A stretch of DNA of 64,000 bases from Bradyrhizobium genosp. L (lineage in GTDB: Bacteria; Pseudomonadota; Alphaproteobacteria; Rhizobiales; Xanthobacteraceae). Shown here one piece after another: positions 54,006-62,136 of this stretch. Position numbers and translations under genes: made by a program. Positions within the stretch are counted from its first letter, which is position 1. Each line of letters begins with the position of its first letter. The stretch is from assembly GCF_015624485.1 (NCBI RefSeq), contig NZ_CP061378.1, positions 2,914,001 through 2,978,000 on the forward strand. The letters are read 5' to 3'. A model generated the notes under the pieces. That model was not told where the DNA came from and searched no databases. It worked only from the letters and a program-made list of their open reading frames with translations.

Positions 54006-55550
54006 TCAAGCGTCCTCGAACAGCGTCTCGACGGTGCGCAGCGCGCCGTCGAGCTCGACGCCATCGGCGTCCTTCAGTGCGACCTTGACGAGCCGCTGCA
54101 CCCATTCGGCGGCATCACGCCGCCCGGCCAGGCGGTCCGCGGCGCGCATCACCTTGTCGAATTTGGTTTCGCCTCGCGAGTGGGTGTCCGAATAGCCGCC
54201 GACGAGGCGGCGCGCCTCGCAGACGGCGGTCGCGAGCGCAGCGTCGGTCGCGGCGAGTTTCTGGATGCGCCGTGCCCAATCGTCGAGGTGGCGCGTCTCG
54301 CGCGCATGCCGCAGCGTGCCGCGGCGGAAGCGGCGCAGGCCGGCGACACAGTACAGCAGCAGGAAGGAGAGCGGCGCCGTGGTGCGAAGCTTGCGCCCGC
54401 GGTCGACCAACCTGGCGAGCCGTTCGCTGCGCTCGACCCTCTCGCCGAGCCGCGGCGGCAAGAGCCCGGCCATCTCCTCGATCCGTGGATGCATGAACTC
54501 GGTGATCGCCAGCACCTGATCGTCGCCGCTCCGCGCCTCGCGGCGCACCCGGTCGAAACGCGCGGCGCGCGTCTTGAGATCGGCGACCCGGATCACGTCG
54601 TCATAGGCCATCGCGATCGCGAGATACTTTGCGAAGGCTTGCAGCAGGCCGGTGGCGTCGCGCGGCATGGCTTCCAGCCGGTCGAGATACTCAGCCCCAT
54701 AGGCGACGTCCTGATAATCGACCACCCGCTGCAGGCCGGCGGCGACGATTCCGTGCAGTTCGCCGGGCAATTTCTGCGCGCGCGCGACCAGGGCGTCGTA
54801 GCCGGCGTGACCGATCGGCTCCAGCTTTGGTAACCGCTTGGCGAGCGGCGGCTTCGCGGTGGGCTTGATCGTCGGGTCCTGCTTGAGCTCGGCGATGGCG
54901 CGCTCGCGGCCGGCGGCGAACGCGCGCAGGCTGGCATCGACGCCGACACCCGCGGCGCGGATGGTTTCCTCGAAATCCTGCGTCGCGAACGGCAGGGCCG
55001 CGGAGCCTGCCAGGGCGCCGAACAACACCGCGGAGACCGCGCTGCCGGTGGCATCGGCAATCTCGGCCATGTCGAAGGCGATGAAGCGGTTGGCCGCGAC
55101 ATTGGCGGCGTCATAGACCTGCGAAGCGTCGGCGGTGCCGTCGCCCGGCGCCGTCTTCTCGATCACGGCGAGCGAGCGGTGCGAGGAGCCGATCAGCAGG
55201 GTGCGGTCGGGCGAGACCAGGCCGCGCAGCATGGCGCGGCCGGCTTCCATCAATTCGGCGCCGATCACGATGTCGACCTTGCCCGGCGCCGGCATCAGCG
55301 ACAGCACAGGATGGCGGTCAGGTTTGCTCGCGTCAGGCGCGATCATTTCGATGTAGTAGATGGTGGCGCCGGTGCGCTGCGCGACACCGGGCACCGACGT
55401 CGATTGCGCGTACCAGCCGCGGCGTTCGGCGAGCGCCACGATCCAGTCGACCAGGACGCCGCCGCCTTGGCCGCCCATCGCCAGCACCGCGATGCTGATC
55501 GGGCGTGCCTGGCTGAGGCCGACAGAGGAGGGCGCGATGGCGACGTTCAT
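54006..55550 (-). CDS. indolepyruvate ferredoxin oxidoreductase, beta-subunit-like (IorB) with DUF6537
   Basis: A 514-residue protein. The N-terminal 200 residues are the IorB/2-oxoacid oxidoreductase gamma domain (ISIAVLAMGGQGGGVLVDWIV, TSVPGVAQRTGATIYYIEM), and the helical C-terminal part is DUF6537. The ATG at 55550 overlaps the iorA-like stop; the open frame runs further to 55691 but in the antiframe of that gene. Together with IorA it decarboxylates an aryl 2-oxo acid to the acyl-CoA, or converts a related aryl acid. Confidence 0.88.
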   Translation of the reverse strand: MNVAIAPSSVGLSQARPISIAVLAMGGQGGGVLVDWIVALAERRGWYAQSTSVPGVAQRTGATIYYIEMIAPDASKPDRHPVLSLMPAPGKVDIVIGAELMEAGRAMLRGLVSPDRTLLIGSSHRSLAVIEKTAPGDGTADASQVYDAANVAANRFIAFDMAEIADATGSAVSAVLFGALAGSAALPFATQDFEETIRAAGVGVDASLRAFAAGRERAIAELKQDPTIKPTAKPPLAKRLPKLEPIGHAGYDALVARAQKLPGELHGIVAAGLQRVVDYQDVAYGAEYLDRLEAMPRDATGLLQAFAKYLAIAMAYDDVIRVADLKTRAARFDRVRREARSGDDQVLAITEFMHPRIEEMAGLLPPRLGERVERSERLARLVDRGRKLRTTAPLSFLLLYCVAGLRRFRRGTLRHARETRHLDDWARRIQKLAATDAALATAVCEARRLVGGYSDTHSRGETKFDKVMRAADRLAGRRDAAEWVQRLVKVALKDADGVELDGALRTVETLFEDA

Positions 55551-57709
55551 GCCGCCTCCTGCTCGAACATGACGCGCCGGCCGGCCCGCCAGCGCTGCAA
55601 CGCGCCGATCATGCGGCGCCAGAGCCGGTCGAACCACACTTCGGACGCGCTCGGATTGGACACGATGTCGGCGCGATAGAACGAGGGGCACAGCACGGCG
55701 GCGTCGGCGACCTCACCGCAGTGACCGCAGCCGACGCATGAATTGTCGACGGCGGCGACCGGATTGTCCTTCAGCGGATCGCTGGTCGGCTTCACCGACA
55801 GCGAGGGGCAGCCGGACAGGCGGATGCAGGCGTGGTCGCCGGAGCAGACGTCCTCGTCCACACCAAAACGTTCGCGCACGACCCGCTCGCCACGCTTGGC
55901 CGCGGCCGCCGCCAAAGGTTTCACGCGCCGCTGCTTGTTCAGCATGCACTCGGACGAGGCGACGATGATCTTCGGTCCCTTCTCCTCCGTGGTCAGCGCC
56001 TCGCGCAAAGTGTCGCGCATCCGTGTCACGTCGTAGGTACGGTCGATCTGGCGCACCCACTTGGCTCCGACGCCCTTCACCGCCTCGACGATCGGATGCT
56101 TGGTCGAGCGCGAACGGTTGTCGGCGCGCGAGGAGGGGATGTCCTGGCCGCCGGTCGCGGCGGAATAGTAATTGTCGACCACCACGATCACGCCGTCGTG
56201 CTGGTTGAAGACGGCGTTGCCGATGCCGCTGGTCAGCCCGTTGTGCCAGAAGCCGCCGTCGCCCATCATCGAGATCGAGCGCTTGGCCGCGGGAACGTTG
56301 AACGCCGAGGCCGAGGCGGGGCCGAGCCCGTAGCCCATCGTGGTGGCGCCGATATTGAACGGCGGCAGGATCGAGAACAGATGGCAACCGATATCGGCGG
56401 CGATGTGGTGCGGGCCGAGCTCCTTTTCCACGAGCTTCATCGCGGAGAAGATCGGCCGCTCCGGACAGCCGGTGCAGAAGCCCGGCGGCCGCGGCGGCAC
56501 CACGTCGGCCAGTGCGCGGATCTTGTCGTCGACCTCGACCTGGTCGATGTTCGGCGCGCGCGCGGCATCCGGCAGCGCGTCGGAGCGCCAGCGGCGGACG
56601 AAGGCACCGATCGCCTGGCTCATGACCTGCGCGGTGTACTCGCCGGCCATCGGGAGCAGGTCCTTGCCGTGCAGCTTCGCCGGAATGTCGGCATTGCGCA
56701 GGATCTTGTGCAGCGCCTGCTCGATGAATTCGGGCTGGCCTTCCTCGACCATCAGCACCGCCTTCTTGCCGCGGCAGAACTCAATCACCTCGCGGTCGAC
56801 GATCGGGTAGGTCACGTTCATCACATAGAGCGGAACGCGGGTCTCGCCCCAGATGTCGGCAAGGCCGGCTTCGCGCAGCGCCGTGACGACGCCGTTATAC
56901 ATGCCGCCCTGCATGATGATGCCGATATCGTCGAGATCGCCGTTGAACGTCTCGTTCATGCCGCGAGCATGGATGAACTCGACCGCCGCGGGCCAGCGTT
57001 TCTCGACCTTCTCCTTCTCGTGCAGATAGGAGGCCGGCGGCAGCACGATGCGGTTGGTGTTGCGCTGCGGCTGCTCGAGCGCGCGCGACAACGGAAAACT
57101 GGGGCGGACATTGTCGCGGGTGGCAAAGCGGCCATGGACGTGGCAGGCGCGAATCCGCACCTCCAGCATCACGGGCGTATTCGATGCCTCGGATAGCTCG
57201 AAGCAATCATGCACGGCCTTGGCGATCGAGGCGACGTCGGGCCGCGGATCGACCAGCCAGAGCTGCGACTTCATCGCGAAGGCGTGCGAGCGCTCCTGCA
57301 TGATGGAGGAGCCTTCGCCGTAATCCTCGCCGATGATGATCAGGGCGCCGCCGGTCACCCCGCCCGAGGTGAGGTTGGCGAGCGCGTCGGAGGCGACGTT
57401 GATGCCGACTGGCGCCTTGAATGTGACCGCGCCGCGGATCGGATACATCACCGATGCGGCCAAGGTCGCCGCCGCGGTCGCCTCGCTGGCGCTGGTCTCG
57501 AAGTGCACGCCGAGATCGGAGAGGATATCCTGCGCGTCCGACAGCACGTCCATCAGATGCGAGATCGGCGCGCCCTGGTAGCCGCCGACATAGCTGACGC
57601 CGCATTCGAGCAGGGCCTTGGTGATGGCGAGGATGCCTTCGCCGCGGAATTCCTGGCCGGCGCCGAGCTTGAGGTCCTCCACCTCGCGCGCGAAAGAGCG
57701 TTCTGCCAT
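55547..57709 (-). CDS. indolepyruvate ferredoxin oxidoreductase, alpha-subunit-like (IorA)
   Basis: A 720-residue TPP enzyme. Pyrimidine-side (SHLMDVLSDAQDILSDLGVH) and TPP-binding (MMGDGGFWHNGLTSGIGNAV, near residues 480-500) domains are present. The C-terminal ferredoxin has DVCSGDHACIRLSGCPSL and CVGCGHCGEVADAAVLCP, giving two clusters. It starts with ATG at 57709 and is first in the leftward dioxygenase unit. Because it is fused and followed by IorB, it is a complete enzyme. Substrates could include indolepyruvate or a 2-oxoacid from the dioxygenase pathway. Confidence 0.9.
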   Translation of the reverse strand: MAERSFAREVEDLKLGAGQEFRGEGILAITKALLECGVSYVGGYQGAPISHLMDVLSDAQDILSDLGVHFETSASEATAAATLAASVMYPIRGAVTFKAPVGINVASDALANLTSGGVTGGALIIIGEDYGEGSSIMQERSHAFAMKSQLWLVDPRPDVASIAKAVHDCFELSEASNTPVMLEVRIRACHVHGRFATRDNVRPSFPLSRALEQPQRNTNRIVLPPASYLHEKEKVEKRWPAAVEFIHARGMNETFNGDLDDIGIIMQGGMYNGVVTALREAGLADIWGETRVPLYVMNVTYPIVDREVIEFCRGKKAVLMVEEGQPEFIEQALHKILRNADIPAKLHGKDLLPMAGEYTAQVMSQAIGAFVRRWRSDALPDAARAPNIDQVEVDDKIRALADVVPPRPPGFCTGCPERPIFSAMKLVEKELGPHHIAADIGCHLFSILPPFNIGATTMGYGLGPASASAFNVPAAKRSISMMGDGGFWHNGLTSGIGNAVFNQHDGVIVVVDNYYSAATGGQDIPSSRADNRSRSTKHPIVEAVKGVGAKWVRQIDRTYDVTRMRDTLREALTTEEKGPKIIVASSECMLNKQRRVKPLAAAAAKRGERVVRERFGVDEDVCSGDHACIRLSGCPSLSVKPTSDPLKDNPVAAVDNSCVGCGHCGEVADAAVLCPSFYRADIVSNPSASEVWFDRLWRRMIGALQRWRAGRRVMFEQEAA

Positions 57710-57749
57710 GCTCGTCTCCTCGGGCCTTCCACGGTATCCCGTGCGACCG

Positions 57750-57774
57750 AAACTAGTTTAGACATCAAACAAAA
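57750..57774. promoter_or_regulatory. palindromes upstream of the iorA-like gene
   Basis: AAACTAGTTT (57750-57759) is a perfect 10-base palindrome 40 bases upstream of the iorA-like ATG. It runs into GTTT-AGACATC-AAAC (57756-57770), a second inverted repeat. Together they look like an operator of the MarR type for the leftward dioxygenase unit. Seen directly; regulator assignment is inferred. Confidence 0.4.
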
Positions 57775-57899
57775 ATGAAGTCAATCGAAGTTGCGCCTTT
57801 GGCTGCGCGACGGTGCAGCAGCTCGATTTTTGCGCACAATGAGGCTTGTTTCGTAGAATTTGCACGCAGGGCTGTGGCTCCGCGAAACGAGCGGCTTGC

Positions 57900-57930
57900 T
57901 TGACATGATATTTTAAGAGTGAAACATTAT
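57900..57930 (+). promoter_or_regulatory. candidate promoter for the octopine-dehydrogenase-like gene
   Basis: A perfect TTGACA (57900-57905) is followed 19 bases later by CATTAT (57925-57930). The spacing is slightly long and the -10 box is weak. It lies about 75 bases upstream of the TTG start of the next gene. The 290-base gap 57714-58003 has no gene. Confidence 0.35.
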
Positions 57931-58003
57931 CGCGCGCGCCGCATTCCGCAGGAACAGAACGGCAAACCACGCCAGCGTGACGATTTTGAAGCGGGAGGAC
58001 GTC

Positions 58004-59095
58004 TTGAAGATCGCAGTGTTGGGTGGGGGAAATGGTTCGTTCGCCGCGGCCGGCGATCTCGCGCTGGCCGGGCACGAGGTCCGTTTGTGGCGGAGGAATT
58101 CCAGCGACGTCGAGGCGCAGCGTGCCCAGGGCGGCACGATCACGGTGATCGACCGGTCGGGCCGCCGCGAAGTCCGGCTCGCGGTCATCACGGCTTCGAT
58201 CGCGGAGGCGATCGAATCGGCCGATCTCATCCTGTGTCTGACACCCGCCTTCGCGCAGGCCGCGATCGCAGATCTTGCCGCGCCGCATTTGCGCGATGGC
58301 CAGGTCGTGTTCCTGCCGCCGGGCACGTTCGGCTCCTACATCTTCGCCCGCGCCGCGCGCGAGGCGGGCAATCGTGCGGAGATCGCGACCGCGGAGACCG
58401 GGACGTTGCCGTGGCTTGCGCGCAAGCAGGGCCCGTATGCGGTTCGTATTTCGGGCCGGGGCGCGCGGTTGCCGACCGGCGTGTTTCCGTTGCGCTCGGC
58501 CCGTCACGCGTTGGAGGTGATCGGACGCGCGTTTCCGAATGCGATCGAGCCCTGCGGCGACGCGCTTTCCGGTGCCCTGATGAATGCCGGCCCGATCATC
58601 CATCCGCCGCTGATCACGATGAATGCCGGGCCGATCGAACATTTCGACAAATGGGACATTCACAAGGAGGGAACCCAGCCCGCGATCCGTCGCGTCACCG
58701 ATGCGCTCGATGCCGAGCGCATCGCCATCCGTGAGGCGCTCGGCTATGGCGGGCCGCATTTCCCGCTCGCCGATCACTATTCGCGCGACGGCGAGCCCTG
58801 GATGTATGCGCGCGATGCACACGAGGAACTCACGGATTCCGGCGACTGGTCGGAACGCCTGGTTCTGGTCGCGCACCGCTACATGCTGGAGGATCTGCGC
58901 CTCGGCCTATCCTTCTTCGCGTCGGTAGCGGGGCTTGTCGGCGTGCCGACGCCGCTCGCGAAGGCGTTCCTCGCGATCGGCTCTGCCATCACTGGCGAGG
59001 ATTTCGCGGTGACCGGACGAACCCTGTCTTCGCTCGGACTCGGGCATCTCGATCGGGCCGCGCTGCAATCCCTTCTCGTCGAGGGCTTCAGATGA
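58004..59095 (+). CDS. NAD/NADP octopine/nopaline dehydrogenase family protein
   Basis: A 363-residue Rossmann protein of the octopine/nopaline dehydrogenase family. The N-terminal cofactor loop is KIAVLGGGNGSFAAAGDL, and the C-terminal domain has MNAGPIIHPPLITMNAGPIE and FDKWDIHKEGTQPAIRRV. I use the TTG at 58004, which follows GGGAGG, rather than the GTG at 57977. Enzymes of this fold reduce imines or 2-oxo acids; the specific reaction is unknown. Divergent from the iorA-like gene; ATGA overlap with the next gene suggests joint use. Confidence 0.85.
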   Translation: MKIAVLGGGNGSFAAAGDLALAGHEVRLWRRNSSDVEAQRAQGGTITVIDRSGRREVRLAVITASIAEAIESADLILCLTPAFAQAAIADLAAPHLRDGQVVFLPPGTFGSYIFARAAREAGNRAEIATAETGTLPWLARKQGPYAVRISGRGARLPTGVFPLRSARHALEVIGRAFPNAIEPCGDALSGALMNAGPIIHPPLITMNAGPIEHFDKWDIHKEGTQPAIRRVTDALDAERIAIREALGYGGPHFPLADHYSRDGEPWMYARDAHEELTDSGDWSERLVLVAHRYMLEDLRLGLSFFASVAGLVGVPTPLAKAFLAIGSAITGEDFAVTGRTLSSLGLGHLDRAALQSLLVEGFR

Positions 59096-60069
59096 AACCG
59101 CTGATCGGATGCCTCGGCGCCGGGCGCATGGGCCGTGGCATTGCCGTCGTGTTCGCGTTTGCCGGCCATCGGGTTGTCATCGTCGACTTCAAGGAGCGCG
59201 ATGCGGGTGCGTTCGATGCGCTGGCCGCCGAGGCGCGGGCAGAGATCCGAGCGACGCTGGAGATCCTCTCGCGGATCGATCTCCTCCCGGCGGAACTGGT
59301 TCCGGCGATAGCCGACCGCATCACGATTTTGCCGAGGCAACAAGCGGCGAGGGTGTTGCCAGATTGCGACGTCATCTTCGAAGGCATGCCCGAAATCCTC
59401 GCGCTGAAGCAGGCGGCGCTGGCCGAGGCCTCGCGGCTGGCCGGCGAACGCCCGATCATCGCCTCGACGACATCGACGATCCTGGTCGACGATCTCGCCG
59501 GCGCGATCGAACATCCCGGCCGCTTCCTCAACGCGCACTGGCTCAATCCGGCCTATCTGGTGCCGCTGATCGAGCTATCGCCGGGCAAGCTCACCGCTTC
59601 AGAGACCACGGCGCGGATGAAAGCGCTGCTCGAAGGCATCGGCAAGGTCCCGGTGGTCTGTGCGGCGCGGCCGGGCTTCATCGTGCCGCGGATCCAGACG
59701 CTGGCGATGAACGAGGCTGCGCGCATGGTGGAGGAGGGCGTTGCATCGGCGGAGGATATCGACAAGGCCATCATCCACGGCTTCGGTTTCCGCTTCGCGG
59801 TGCTCGGCCTGCTCGAATTCATCGACTGGGGCGGCGGCGACATCCTGCACCACGCCAGCCGCTATCTGGTTGAGGCGCTCGGCGACGGCCGCTACGCCGC
59901 GCCCGACATCATCGCCGCGAACATGCGCGACGGGCGCATCGGCATGAAGACCGGTCAGGGCTTCATGAACTATGACGGCGTCGATCACGCCGCCTACCGC
60001 GAAAAACGCCTCGCAGCCTTTGCCGCGGCGCTGCGGGCGATGGGCCTCGCCCGCGATCCCGTCGCGTGA
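59092..60069 (+). CDS. 3-hydroxyacyl-CoA dehydrogenase family protein
   Basis: A 325-residue NAD-dependent enzyme of the 3-hydroxybutyryl-CoA dehydrogenase type. The N-terminal cofactor loop is IGCLGAGRMGRGIAVVF. The catalytic-site region is FLNAHWLNPAYLVPLIEL, where the His (in NAHW) and Asn are the expected catalytic and substrate-contact residues. The C-terminal helical domain (GFIVPRIQTLAMNEAARMVE) is complete. Overlaps the preceding gene by four bases. A second, broken fragment of a close relative lies at 61595-61681. Confidence 0.9.
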   Translation: MKPLIGCLGAGRMGRGIAVVFAFAGHRVVIVDFKERDAGAFDALAAEARAEIRATLEILSRIDLLPAELVPAIADRITILPRQQAARVLPDCDVIFEGMPEILALKQAALAEASRLAGERPIIASTTSTILVDDLAGAIEHPGRFLNAHWLNPAYLVPLIELSPGKLTASETTARMKALLEGIGKVPVVCAARPGFIVPRIQTLAMNEAARMVEEGVASAEDIDKAIIHGFGFRFAVLGLLEFIDWGGGDILHHASRYLVEALGDGRYAAPDIIAANMRDGRIGMKTGQGFMNYDGVDHAAYREKRLAAFAAALRAMGLARDPVA

Positions 60070-60252
60070 CGCACGCTCGGTCTCGGCGGGCCAGAGCTGG
60101 GGCGTGTATTCCCAAATCCGCCCTGTCGGCTTTAGCCCCTAAAGCCAGACGTTGCCGGGCGACCGCGGTATGTCGGTTTTGGGCCATGAGCCGACATCGG
60201 AACGTGCGTCATGATATGAGAAAGCCACCAACCGCCCAGTCATGAGGTTCGT

Positions 60253-60486
60253 ATGATAACCGACCGTAACGCGCTATCCGCTGATGTCGAATACATCATC
60301 GACGCAAATGGTACAAAGACCGTTCTGGTGGTCGAAACCCCCTTGCAACTGGACCCTCCCGAGATCGATTTCGATAAGGCGGCAGTGGATGCGCTTCGCT
60401 CTGATCTGGAGCAGCATCGTGCGTCGAATCCCTACATCGACGCTGTCCGGCTCGCCGGAGACGGCTCGGACAAGCGGAGCAAATAA
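60253..60486 (+). CDS. hypothetical protein, 77 residues
   Basis: A small acidic protein (ADVEYIIDANGTKTVLVVET, KAAVDALRSDLEQHRASNPY) with no motif I recognise. A GAGG lies eight bases before the ATG. The predicted beta-strand-rich first half and helical second half could be a genuine small domain. No operon partner; it follows two palindromic repeats. Coding status is plausible but not certain. Confidence 0.5.
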   Translation: MITDRNALSADVEYIIDANGTKTVLVVETPLQLDPPEIDFDKAAVDALRSDLEQHRASNPYIDAVRLAGDGSDKRSK

Positions 60487-60620
60487 CGATAACCGGAACA
60501 CTCGGCGAGCACCGAATTAGGACTATCCCCTAAGCTCGTCGAGTCATCGCATGTCCGCAACGGGCCAGAAGCGGACGTTCGCAATTTGAAGCAGGCTGCC
60601 AACTGATCGCGTAATCCAGC

Positions 60621-60965
60621 TCATTTGATGAGGAGCTTCCGTGCATCTTCCACCGCTCGATCCAAGCGTATGCGGCGCTTACCTTGGCCTAGTTCTTCGC
60701 GATATTGACTAAGAGAGAAAACACGAAGTTCTTTGACGGTCATCGCCCCAGCAGCGCGCGGAATCTCAAAAGTAACAACCGTCCGGTCATCGATGAGCGC
60801 AGTGTATATGTCTTCGTATTGCTCTGAAATATGGTTTAACACATGAAAGACCGTGCCACCTTCGCCATTGGCCGCCATGAGGCTTATCAAATCGGCGTCT
60901 CGACTACTTTCTTGCGGGTGCAAGGTGCGAGACTTGTATTTGTCATGGTGCCCTTGCGGTGACAT
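60621..60965 (-). CDS. hypothetical protein, 114 residues
   Basis: An unrecognised protein with a mixed composition (LISLMAANGEGGTVFHVLNH, SEQYEDIYTALIDDRTVVTF) and a basic C-terminus (GQGKRRIRLDRAVEDARKLL). I prefer the ATG at 60965, preceded by GAGGGG, over frames open to 61031. Its codon composition is less GC-rich than in the flanking catabolic genes. It may be a transferred gene or a remnant. No domain assigned. Confidence 0.45.
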   Translation of the reverse strand: MSPQGHHDKYKSRTLHPQESSRDADLISLMAANGEGGTVFHVLNHISEQYEDIYTALIDDRTVVTFEIPRAAGAMTVKELRVFSLSQYREELGQGKRRIRLDRAVEDARKLLIK

Positions 60966-61089
60966 CCGTCTAACCCCTCTCATCCCTTCGGACGAAAATG
61001 ACAGCGTAGACCGAAGTCTGCAATGGGTCATTGGCCGACCTCATCCCGGACACTCGTAGGTCCGCTAGGGGCCAGAAGCGAAGTCGTCC

Positions 61090-61344
61090 TTAAGCGCCGC
61101 CGGTAACCTGAAGCCAAAGGATGTACAGCCCAAGCCCAGTCGAAAACCAAAGGACAAAACAGAAGATCAGCCTAAAAAGGTCGCTGTCACTACGCCGATA
61201 ATAGGAACGATCCGGGTTGGCTATCTGCTTTTCTTCACGGATCAGCTTGCCAGCACCCCGCGCGAGGGCCAATGTTCCGATCATAATCCAGAGTTGCAGT
61301 AGGCTGAACATGCACCCATACGCTATAATCCACATGTCAACCAT
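61090..61344 (-). CDS. small two-helix membrane protein, 84 residues
   Basis: Two hydrophobic segments are visible (residues about 5-27, IIAYGCMFSLLQLWIMIGTL, and about 58-80, LIFCFVLWFSTGLGLYILWL) separated by a charged loop (KLIREEKQIANPDRSYYRRS). The pattern is typical of small inner-membrane proteins. No homology recognised. Flanked by degraded palindromes; starts at ATG 61344 or 61335. Confidence 0.5.
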   Translation of the reverse strand: MVDMWIIAYGCMFSLLQLWIMIGTLALARGAGKLIREEKQIANPDRSYYRRSDSDLFRLIFCFVLWFSTGLGLYILWLQVTGGA

Positions 61345-61594
61345 TCACCCGACCGAACGATAAACTTTGATTGAACAGGCGAGAAGTCGGCTTTGGGTCA
61401 AAAGCCGCCCATGGTGGCCAAACCGGCTGGCGTCCGCTCTGCCAAAATGAGCTGACGTGCTGATGGACGGGTAGACCTTCGGCTTCGGGCCAGAAACTGA
61501 GAAAAGCGGCAACGCCGATTGCCAGCACTCCTGCTTTCATGGGAAAGGATGTACTTTCCAACTTCGCAGCATCTATCGGCAAGAGCAACTGGCT

Positions 61595-61681
61595 CCGAGG
61601 CGCGGGCGGAGATCCGATCGACGCTGGAGATCCTCTCGCGGATCGATCTCCTCCCGACGGAACTCGTTCCGGCGATAGCCG
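61595..61681 (+). pseudogene. 87-base fragment of a 3-hydroxyacyl-CoA dehydrogenase gene
   Basis: This stretch matches 59228-59314, inside the dehydrogenase gene, at 83 of 87 positions with no gap. The translated copy reads EARAEIRSTLEILSRIDLLP against EARAEIRATLEILSRIDLLP, and the flanks on both sides do not match. It is a broken piece of the same gene or of a paralogue. Nothing else of a coding nature is convincing in 61345-61815. Confidence 0.7.
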
Positions 61682-61815
61682 GTTGCTCCAGATCGTCGTC
61701 TGCGGCGTCAAGGAATATCCGGGCAATCCGACGGTTGAAGCCTAAGGGGACTCGTTCTCCTTCGGAATTCAAGCCGATCGGCGGCTCCCCCAAATGCCTG
61801 GAAGCCATCGATCTT

Positions 61816-62133
61816 TCAAGAAATCCGAATCGCCATCAGCAGCAACGCAGCAAAGCAACCGATCGGCGCGAGATGGGAAAACTCCCGATGTCGCAGGATG
61901 GTCAAAGCTGCCGCCGCGAGAATGGCGGCGCAGAGGGTCAAACCTGCTGCACGGGTTGCCGGTAGTGCGACCAGGATTGCGGCCGATATCTCCAATCCCC
62001 CGGTGACTCGGCACCACCACGCGGGATACCCCCATCGAACAAAGTTGCTCCGCGTCGTCGATGTCGCGATCGCATTGAACAGACCTGCACAGGCGAAGGC
62101 TGCGGCGAGCAGCCAAATGAATGTCGTGTGCAT
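61816..62133 (-). CDS. DoxX-like membrane protein
   Basis: A 105-residue protein with about four hydrophobic segments (FIWLLAAAFACAGLFNAI, GLEISAAILVALPATRAAGL, CAAILAAAALTILRHREF and the C-terminal FAALLLMAIR). The pattern, including WWCRVTGGLEISAAILVAL, fits the DoxX-like group. It starts three bases after the stop of the epimerase gene in the same direction, so they are translationally linked. Role is unknown. Confidence 0.75.
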   Translation of the reverse strand: MHTTFIWLLAAAFACAGLFNAIATSTTRSNFVRWGYPAWWCRVTGGLEISAAILVALPATRAAGLTLCAAILAAAALTILRHREFSHLAPIGCFAALLLMAIRIS

Positions 62134-62136
62134 GGC

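Larger units (their letters stand above)
60125..61500. repeat. cluster of about 24-base imperfect palindromes
   Basis: Six related units occur at about 60125-60150, 60170-60197, 60551-60578, 61060-61085, 61386-61408 and 61478-61500. The shape is roughly GTCSGC-TTTGGGCCAGAA-GCSGAC, with arms GTC/GAC plus GC-rich inner arms. Copies 1, 2, 3 and 5 have arms of six to eight bases; copies 4 and 6 are degraded. They lie between and around the small genes here; I see none elsewhere in the window. Arms seen directly; family membership is by eye. Confidence 0.5.
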
